56,705 nt of DNA, from the NCBI RefSeq assembly GCF_025995235.1, contig NZ_BAPT01000012.1, positions 1-56,705 on the forward strand. Reading direction: 5' to 3'. The DNA comes from Ameyamaea chiangmaiensis (GTDB taxonomy: Bacteria; Pseudomonadota; Alphaproteobacteria; Acetobacterales; Acetobacteraceae). The position numbers and the translations under genes were made by a program. This document shows, piece after piece, positions 51,792 to 56,705 of this stretch. Position 1 is the first letter of the stretch. Each line of letters opens with the position of its first letter. The notes beneath the pieces are model-generated. The model saw only the letters and a program-made list of their open reading frames with translations, searched no databases and was not told where the DNA came from.

Positions 51792-52787
51792 TTGGATCCT
51801 GACACCGCCAAATTGAGACGCGGCCTGCGCGCAGCTGGTCTGAGTGATCAGGTTATCCAGGCGGCATGGCCGTCTTGGTGGAGCGACGAATTAGCTAATG
51901 ACGCCTCTGGCCGAGCCGAACTGCGGTTTGCTTTGGCACGTCGATTAGGCGTTTCTCCTAGAGGGCTTTTGGGAGAACGCGTAGAATTTGTTTGGAATGA
52001 CGAAGCAAAGTTCAAGAATCTCTCCGCCGAGGACGAGGCGCATCAGGCAGCACTAACCAGTTTCGGAATGACCATCGGGCGACTGCTCGTACGCGCCACT
52101 CCGCGAAATGGCAGTCTTGATGGACTTGACGCCTTCGTTATTCGGGAAGCGATTCTTGCCGGTCAGCAATATGTCGATCTAGGGGGACTACTCGCGCTCT
52201 GCTGGGGTGTCGGCATTCCAGTCATCCATCTGCGCGTGTTTCCGCTCGAAGCAAAATCCATGCATGCCATGGTGGTGAAGGTAGACGAACGCTACGCTAT
52301 TCTTCTTGGACGCGATGCTCGCTATCCCGCGCCGATCGCCTTCACCCTCGCCCATGAGCTTGGTCACATCATCCTGAACCACCTCATCGGCGCTCCGGCA
52401 CTCGTCGATCTCAAGGATCCTGCGACCGTCACGCATCCGGATGACCAGGAAAAGGAAGCTGATACGTTCGCGCTTTCACTCCTGACAGGTCAACCAGATC
52501 CCTATATTACCGCTAGCACCACCGACTTCAACGCGCCTACGCTTGCAGCTGCCGTGCTGCGGGTCGGGCCACAACAAGGTATTGATCCTGCAATGCTCGC
52601 CCTATGTCTCGCTCATCGGACAGGGGCCTGGCCGCAAGCTATGTCGGCCTTAAAGTTCATATATCAGCGGCAGGGAGGGCCGATTTGGCGCGATATCAAC
52701 GCCCAAGCCATAACCCAACTGGAATGGGGAGAAATTGGGCAGGATAGCGCCGAATACCTCCGTAAAGTAATGGGTACCGATGTCTGA
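51792..52787 (+). CDS. ImmA/IrrE-family metallopeptidase with N-terminal HTH-like region
   Basis: A TTG at 51792 with GGGAGATAG 6 nt upstream is the preferred start (331 residues); a TTG at 51780 is also in frame. The N-terminal 65 residues are helical and HTH-like (RFALARRLGVSPRGLLG). The zinc-peptidase motif HELGHIILNH is present in FTLAHELGHIILNHLIG, with a following acidic stretch HPDDQEKEADTFALSLL supplying the third ligand. ImmA/IrrE peptidases cleave repressors or antitoxins. The stop overlaps the PIN-like gene by 8 bp, a pairing known for toxin-like modules. Confidence 0.9.
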   Translation: MDPDTAKLRRGLRAAGLSDQVIQAAWPSWWSDELANDASGRAELRFALARRLGVSPRGLLGERVEFVWNDEAKFKNLSAEDEAHQAALTSFGMTIGRLLVRATPRNGSLDGLDAFVIREAILAGQQYVDLGGLLALCWGVGIPVIHLRVFPLEAKSMHAMVVKVDERYAILLGRDARYPAPIAFTLAHELGHIILNHLIGAPALVDLKDPATVTHPDDQEKEADTFALSLLTGQPDPYITASTTDFNAPTLAAAVLRVGPQQGIDPAMLALCLAHRTGAWPQAMSALKFIYQRQGGPIWRDINAQAITQLEWGEIGQDSAEYLRKVMGTDV

Positions 52788-53436
52788 ACGCGTCCTGCTT
52801 GACAACGACGTAATCCTCAAATCGTGCGCTTACAGGTGTCACGGAGAACTGGTGGCACTCACCACCATTGACGATGTTGCACCCTCTCTACTTAGCATCG
52901 CCCGCTTTACGCTTCGCTCACGGTTAAGCAGAAACTGTCACCTCACAGATCCGGAAGCCGCTGTCGACGCGCTTGAAGAGTTGTTGGCGCATGTACAACT
53001 GCTAGAGCCCACGGCTGACGAGATTGAAATGGCGGCTGAGTTGGAGGAGTTGGCTGCGAATAAGGCGCTCGAATTCGACATGGGTGAGAGTCAATTGGTG
53101 GCCATTTTGCTGAAGCGCGGCTGTCCTCTTCTCATCACTGGCGACAAGCGAGCGATCATTGCCATGGCCGAGATTGGCCTTGTCGACGCCGAAGGAAAGC
53201 TTGCCTGCGTGGAGCAGTTGTTCGCTTACATCCTCGACACGATCCCGCATATGGATGTTCGGAGACGCATCTGTGCGGAAGCTACGGCAGACAAAGCTCT
53301 TACAGCATGCTTCGCCTGTGCGACCTCTATAGTAACAGCCAAAGATATTGTCGCCGGATTGGACAGCTATACTAACGATCTTCGCAGGCGAAGCGGTGCG
53401 ATGTTAGTCACCGGTCTTAGGGCGAAAATTCCGTAG
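52780..53436 (+). CDS. PIN-like domain putative ribonuclease
   Basis: This 218-residue protein has an N-terminal PIN-like fold: RVLLDNDVILKS (Asp8, Asp10), the helical middle, ALEFDMGESQLVAILLKRGCPLLITGDKRAI with further acidic residues (Asp in FDMGES, Asp in TGDK). A C-terminal helical extension (about 150-218) includes conserved-looking cysteines. It starts inside the end of the ImmA/IrrE gene, like DUF4411-type PIN proteins that accompany such peptidases. RNase or DNase activity is predicted by fold only. Its 3' end overlaps the convergent gene by 33 bp. Confidence 0.82.
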   Translation: MSERVLLDNDVILKSCAYRCHGELVALTTIDDVAPSLLSIARFTLRSRLSRNCHLTDPEAAVDALEELLAHVQLLEPTADEIEMAAELEELAANKALEFDMGESQLVAILLKRGCPLLITGDKRAIIAMAEIGLVDAEGKLACVEQLFAYILDTIPHMDVRRRICAEATADKALTACFACATSIVTAKDIVAGLDSYTNDLRRRSGAMLVTGLRAKIP

Positions 53437-54000
53437 AAATACCGCGTAAGGATCGGCCATCGTAGCCACGAGATGAATCGGACGTTCGCATTTGGTCACG
53501 TCGTTCAGCAGCTCGGCTTTATCCATTACGGTTAGGCAGGCCTTGTCGACGCGACCATTGACATAGCGAGCGCCGAGGCGCCCGGTACTTGGTCCGACCG
53601 GCACCATCGTCTGCTGCAGCGGCAACGTCAATGAAACCGCTCGGAGATCGCGAATCACCAGTGCATAGCGCGAACCGCGCACTTCGATTGCCTCGGGGAT
53701 CGTCTGCCAATTTATCCCGTCGGAAGAAGACTCCGCCGCACAGAGCGGTTCAGCAAAATGGTTAGAAACCATTTCTTCCATGACGAGATGGATCGGCTCA
53801 CGCCGCGCTGCATAGGTACGCGCGAATGGCTGCACCATGGAGGTCGGGTGGCAAGTGTTTCCGCCGTAACCCCACATGGTGTGACCGACCTTGTCGATTT
53901 CTTTGCGTTTCCGGGCAATGATATCTGCCAAGCTCTCTTGCGCGTGCGTTCCCACCTTCATGAAAAGAAGGCCGGCGCCGGGATGGATGATCTCGTTCAC
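53404..54000 (-). CDS. Unknown WGxGN-family protein, second copy
   Basis: The ATG overlaps the stop of the BpsA-like gene (ATGA) and gives 198 residues. An N-terminal segment (FMKVGTHAQESLADIIARKRKEIDKVGHTMWGYGGNTCHP) holds the SL-x2-II-x-RK motif and WGYGGN (43-48); RGSRYALVIRDLRAV holds YAL at 112-114. The protein at 50969 shares all three. The C-terminal part (QQTMVPVGPSTGRLGARYVNGRVDKACL) is unique to this copy. No known family recognised; a small-molecule or nucleotide-binding beta-rich fold is a guess. Confidence 0.78.
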   Translation of the reverse strand: MNEIIHPGAGLLFMKVGTHAQESLADIIARKRKEIDKVGHTMWGYGGNTCHPTSMVQPFARTYAARREPIHLVMEEMVSNHFAEPLCAAESSSDGINWQTIPEAIEVRGSRYALVIRDLRAVSLTLPLQQTMVPVGPSTGRLGARYVNGRVDKACLTVMDKAELLNDVTKCERPIHLVATMADPYAVFLRNFRPKTGD

Positions 54001-54830
54001 TCCGGTTTCTCCAGTAGATCAAATTTATATTCTTCCTGCGGCGCCATGCCATAGTCAGGCTTCTTGCATTCACGTACATAACGCACCCGAGGCCCTTTTG
54101 ACTGACCATAGAAGTGCTGTAGCCGCTCCCGATCGATTACCGCCTCGCTCGGCACCGCTTTAGTCACATTACCAGGAAGAGCGCTCACATAGAGATTGCA
54201 GGACTTCAGGTCTGGAGCATCATCGAGATGATAGCCGTGCAGCTTCCGCTGCATTTTCGAGACATAGAAGCCTCTGCTGGATGCGTAGGCCTGGACATTA
54301 CCAAGTACTTCCTTGGGCCAAGGCAGCTCATCGTCATCTGCAATGACGATCATGCCATCGCCGTCGTATCGTATAGCTTCGATACCGCGCTGGACGAACA
54401 CGTTGACACTCTCGCCTTTGTTCGATGCACCCCATGGGGGGTTGGTATAGAAGCAATCGTATTTGGTGCTGTCGGGGAATACATCCAGACAGTTGTAGAG
54501 TACCGCATCAAGATTCTCGAGTCGCTCGCGATCAGCAAACCGTTTGACGGCCTGCACCGTCCGCTCGTCAAAATCGTAGACCGTGATCTTTGTCGGGCCG
54601 AAATCAAGTACTCCACGTGCTTTCAGATAGGCGACGCATACGCTGACTGCGTCGCCATCACCGATGAACGCAAGGCGCTTCCCGTTGGCCCAATCCGCCA
54701 CAATCTCACTCTGTAAGACCATGTCGCCTGTTTTCATATGAATTTGATCAAATTCGCGGAGCGGACGCGGCCGATTTTGCACGACATCGGACACGGCATT
54801 GACCGCCTCTCTTAGGTCAACCTGCCGCAT
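53997..54830 (-). CDS. BpsA-like branched-polyamine-synthase-fold protein
   Basis: ATG 54830 (GGAG 8 nt upstream) gives 277 residues and overlaps the kinase gene by 14 bp. It follows the catalytic domain of archaeal N4-bis(aminopropyl)spermidine synthase (PF01861): REFDQIHM (27-30 FDQI), KRLAFIGDGDAVSV (GDGD 57-60), ITVYDFDERTVQAVKRFA (DFDER 86-90), YDCFYTNPPWG (129-134, where BpsA has TDPP) and VQRGIEAI. BpsA transfers aminopropyl groups from decarboxylated SAM; a DNA/RNA methyltransferase-like Rossmann role is the alternative. The BpsA N-terminal wHTH domain is short or missing. Confidence 0.78.
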   Translation of the reverse strand: MRQVDLREAVNAVSDVVQNRPRPLREFDQIHMKTGDMVLQSEIVADWANGKRLAFIGDGDAVSVCVAYLKARGVLDFGPTKITVYDFDERTVQAVKRFADRERLENLDAVLYNCLDVFPDSTKYDCFYTNPPWGASNKGESVNVFVQRGIEAIRYDGDGMIVIADDDELPWPKEVLGNVQAYASSRGFYVSKMQRKLHGYHLDDAPDLKSCNLYVSALPGNVTKAVPSEAVIDRERLQHFYGQSKGPRVRYVRECKKPDYGMAPQEEYKFDLLEKPE

Positions 54831-55446
54831 TACGGAACTCCTCTTGCTCAGCATGATTTCTATTTTTTAGGCGCCGGGCAAGCCGATCGACGAGTTTCTC
54901 TTGATCAACGTTAGTATCGAACATATAGACTGGGCATCCGGACACAATCCCGTACGTGCAGGCGACCGAAGCCTGTGAGGCGTTGTGAATCCGGGCCTCT
55001 TCCAGGGAAATCATTGGACGTCCCGCCGCGTTCCTGGCTATCCGCTCGCTGGTGATCTCGGGTTCTACGTAGAATAGCCAGATTTCGTCTGGTGCCAGCT
55101 GTCGGAAGCGTTCGGCTGAGAAGGCTGTGACCCGGAATCCATACTCTTCCTTCGTTACCGAATGACTGTCGACGACGCTATGACCAGTCTGGCGGTTGTG
55201 TCTCATCCACGCTAGCAACTGATCGTCCAGCGCGTTGATGTCAGCTGGTGTGGCCATCCCAGCTGACAGAGAACGAAGTTCGTCCTGGTTAGTAAGTGCC
55301 GCACCACGCTCCTGAAGGAAACTCGTGAGTCGAGCGCCATATTCCCATACATTCAGCTCAGGAATCCGCTCCTTCAGCATCGCCATCGTCGAGCTTTTCC
55401 CGGACGCGGGCGCGCCGGTCACATAGATTGCTTTGAAAGCAGTCAT
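54817..55446 (-). CDS. Archaeal-adenylate-kinase-like P-loop kinase
   Basis: ATG 55446 gives 209 residues; GGGGAG lies only 2 nt upstream, an unusually short spacing, and a TTG at 55473 is the alternative. Walker A is GAPASGKS (11-18). The segment GHSVVDSHSVTKEEYGFRVTAFSAERFRQLAPDEIWLFYVEPE resembles the VD[ST]HA...Y.PG core of archaeal AdkA, followed by an Arg-containing lid (SERIARNAAGRP) and NASQASVACTYGIVSGCPVYMFDTN. It should phosphorylate a nucleotide, nucleoside or modified base. First gene of the operon with the BpsA-like and WGxGN genes. Confidence 0.82.
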   Translation of the reverse strand: MTAFKAIYVTGAPASGKSSTMAMLKERIPELNVWEYGARLTSFLQERGAALTNQDELRSLSAGMATPADINALDDQLLAWMRHNRQTGHSVVDSHSVTKEEYGFRVTAFSAERFRQLAPDEIWLFYVEPEITSERIARNAAGRPMISLEEARIHNASQASVACTYGIVSGCPVYMFDTNVDQEKLVDRLARRLKNRNHAEQEEFRNAAG

Positions 55447-55923
55447 AGCTCCCCCGATTGCTGTTCTCCCCAAAAGAGCAGCACATGCAGGCTGCCTCGG
55501 CTTTACAAAGTGGTCAAGATAGGGGGATTTATCTAATGTGCCCTATTGGACATCACGATTAGTCCATTTGAAGATTTTTTAGAAGTATTCTGCCAGCCTC
55601 GAGGTCTTTCCATGGCACATGCGACATTTGTCCGAAGTCTCAGATATCGCTAGATTAATACATGCCAACCATTGAGTTTGAAGCCAGGATTCTAATAACC
55701 GAGATGAGGGTGCGAACAGGGTCAAAGCGTTTATGGGCCGCCGAACATGTATGCAATTAATAGAGGGTAGATATTCCAGGAGGACTGACCAAATTTTGCA
55801 ATCAACGGTAAAACGTGACGTATATGATGAGATCTATTCGTCGTTGGTTGTTTGCCGAAATGCCGCTAATTTTTGATCATTTGCTCAGATGGTTCTAGGC
55901 TTACGTCCAGCTGAAATTGTTCG
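55447..55923. other. AT-rich non-coding region upstream of the kinase operon
   Basis: About 480 bp, clearly lower in GC than the flanking genes, with many stops in all frames. It should contain the promoter of the kinase operon. No repeat or RNA gene is recognised. Confidence 0.4.
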
Positions 55924-56133
55924 TCACCGCGTTTTCGACCACGAAGGACAGGCTCTATAGTGTGTGCCGATGACGGTGGTGCCGATCTTGATGCGGGTGG
56001 TCTTCGCACCCGCTGCGGCCATCGGCGGGAAGGGCGAAGTAAGCTGCTGTGAGAAGTGATGGATGCGGAAATAGGCCCCTTCCGCGCTAAGTTCCTTGGC
56101 TGCAACGGTGAGATCGGTGGGTTGGAGAAAGCC
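55924..56133 (-). pseudogene. Fragment of an LLM-class flavin-dependent monooxygenase gene
   Basis: On the minus strand one frame reads GFLQPTDLTVAAKELSAEG, then AYFRIHHFSQQLTSPFPPM and AAAGAKTTRIKIGTTVIG before degenerating and stopping at 55924. This matches the N-terminal part of luciferase-like monooxygenases (HHF...SPFP, A-[AI]-G-A-[RK]-T-x-R-I-x-IGT). There is no start and about 250 residues are missing, so it is a relic of a gene truncated on both sides, probably by earlier insertions. Confidence 0.65.
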
Positions 56134-56441
56134 AGTTTTTTATTTCGAAACTTGATCTGTATAACAGCCTATATTTTGACACTTCTATCCAGCCGGGACG
56201 AGGTGCAGGTAGAGGTTTTCCGGAGTAAGGCAGTTTCGGCTGTTCGGTAGTCCCGATTATGAACAAACCGTCGATCCCAAGAGGCTAATGGCTCCGCCCT
56301 CGCGCCGGCAAGGATATGCGCCTGAGGCGCCGTCCGGGCCGGTATCCCCAATCTTCCTGCGCTGTGCTCCGTGCAGATTGGGCGATCCCCCTCCGGCCCG
56401 GCCGTCCTTGCCGTTGCTACCCCGCTGCTCGCCGCGAGGCA

Positions 56442-56465
56442 GAGGAACAGCGGGGGCTGTTCCTC
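56442..56465 (+). other. Strong hairpin in the leader of the methyltransferase gene
   Basis: GAGGAACAGC and GCTGTTCCTC form a perfect 10-bp stem with a GGGG loop. It ends 21 bp before the methyltransferase ATG. There is no T-run. It could be part of a plasmid or element control region or an attenuator of translation. Confidence 0.45.
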
Positions 56466-56486
56466 GCGGAACAAAGGGCAAAGACC

Positions 56487-56705
56487 ATGACCGGCAAAAC
56501 CACCACGGCAACCGATTTCCGCAACACCATCCGCAACGGTGACAGCGTGCAGCTTATGCGCGCGCTTCCTCGCAATGCGGTGGATTTCATCCTGACCGAC
56601 CCGCCTTATCTGGTGAACTACACGGGCAGGGACGGGCGGAAAGTTCGCAACGACGACAATGCGCGCTGGCTCCGGCCGGCCTTCAACCAGATGCACCGTG
56701 TGCTG
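56487..56705 (+). CDS. DNA adenine/cytosine-N4 methyltransferase, 5' part only
   Basis: ATG 56487 opens a frame that runs off the right edge after 73 codons. The visible part reads TIRNGDSVQLMRALPRNAVDFILTDPPYLVNYTGRDGRKVRNDDNARWLRPAFNQMHRVL. TDPPY (37-41) is the catalytic motif IV of beta-type amino-methyltransferases, and its position near the N-terminus fits the CcrM/beta class. Such orphan methyltransferases occur on plasmids and integrative elements of acetic acid bacteria. Only partial, so recognition specificity cannot be judged. Confidence 0.88.
   Translation, partial: MTGKTTTATDFRNTIRNGDSVQLMRALPRNAVDFILTDPPYLVNYTGRDGRKVRNDDNARWLRPAFNQMHRVL

Noticed and set aside
1..56705. CRISPR arrays
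   Set aside because: No regularly spaced direct repeats with unique spacers were seen; the only spaced repeats are the two 24-bp copies near 47.2 kb and the Met-rich coding repeats at 9.8 kb.

Overview
The window looks like a piece of an alphaproteobacterial genome, most likely from an acetic acid bacterium or a close relative (Acetobacteraceae). The basis is the GC-rich coding style, the DUF2840/DUF3363-relaxase type of mobile element, and an ECF sigma/NrsF stress module of the Caulobacter type. The family-level placement is inference; no rRNA or tRNA gene is present to test it.

Region 1 (1-9,590): chromosomal-style genes. An SRPBCC-like gene (cut by the left edge) and a GST sit opposite a GntR regulator. 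A LysR regulator is divergent from a tripartite drug efflux operon (DHA2 MFS, HlyD adaptor, NodT lipoprotein channel) that continues into a pirin-like gene, a gutted FAH-family pseudogene and a nitroreductase. Three near-palindromic CATAGGATG-type sites are candidate operators.

Region 2 (9,750-14,150): a compact envelope methionine-oxidation repair regulon. A MXKDX-repeat protein, an MsrP-like molybdoenzyme and a cytochrome b partner lie on the minus strand. Exported MsrB, exported MsrA, an ECF sigma factor and its NrsF (DUF1109) membrane anti-sigma lie on the plus strand. Three promoters share exactly GTAACC-N16-CGAA, so the whole block is probably controlled by its own sigma factor.

Region 3 (14,184-27,209): electrophile and redox detoxification. 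Two minus-strand operons (peroxiredoxin, CMD, SDR, GST, YghU-like; and a small protein, GST, Old Yellow Enzyme) and a LysR gene share two CATTCC-N5-GGAATG dyads. Then come a VOC protein, an MFS plus ArsB-like transporter pair, a GlxA-type AraC regulator and two more GSTs. Six GST-family genes lie in the first 27 kb.

Region 4 (27.4-49.1 kb): mobile and accessory DNA. It holds a DUF4238 protein, a RES/Xre toxin-antitoxin pair, a large serine recombinase, CcdAB, a two-gene NdpA-like plus membrane-protein pair (candidate defence module), remnants of a mobilisation element (DUF2840, VirD2-like relaxase, ribbon-helix-helix protein; TraF and TraG absent), an RND efflux operon with an HTH/DUF2975 pair, and a second, closely related serine recombinase. 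The 3' ends of both recombinases contain a tRNA-3'-end-like core (CCCCGCAACCA).

Region 5 (49.4-56.7 kb): a defence-island-like segment. An AspBHI-like modification-dependent endonuclease is followed by two convergent three-gene operons: WGxGN-family protein, ImmA/IrrE metallopeptidase, PIN-like nuclease; against an archaeal-type adenylate-kinase-like P-loop kinase, a BpsA-like aminopropyltransferase-fold protein and a second WGxGN-family protein. The two WGxGN proteins are recognisably homologous, so the six genes may form one undescribed system. A flavin-monooxygenase gene fragment and the start of a DNA methyltransferase end the window.
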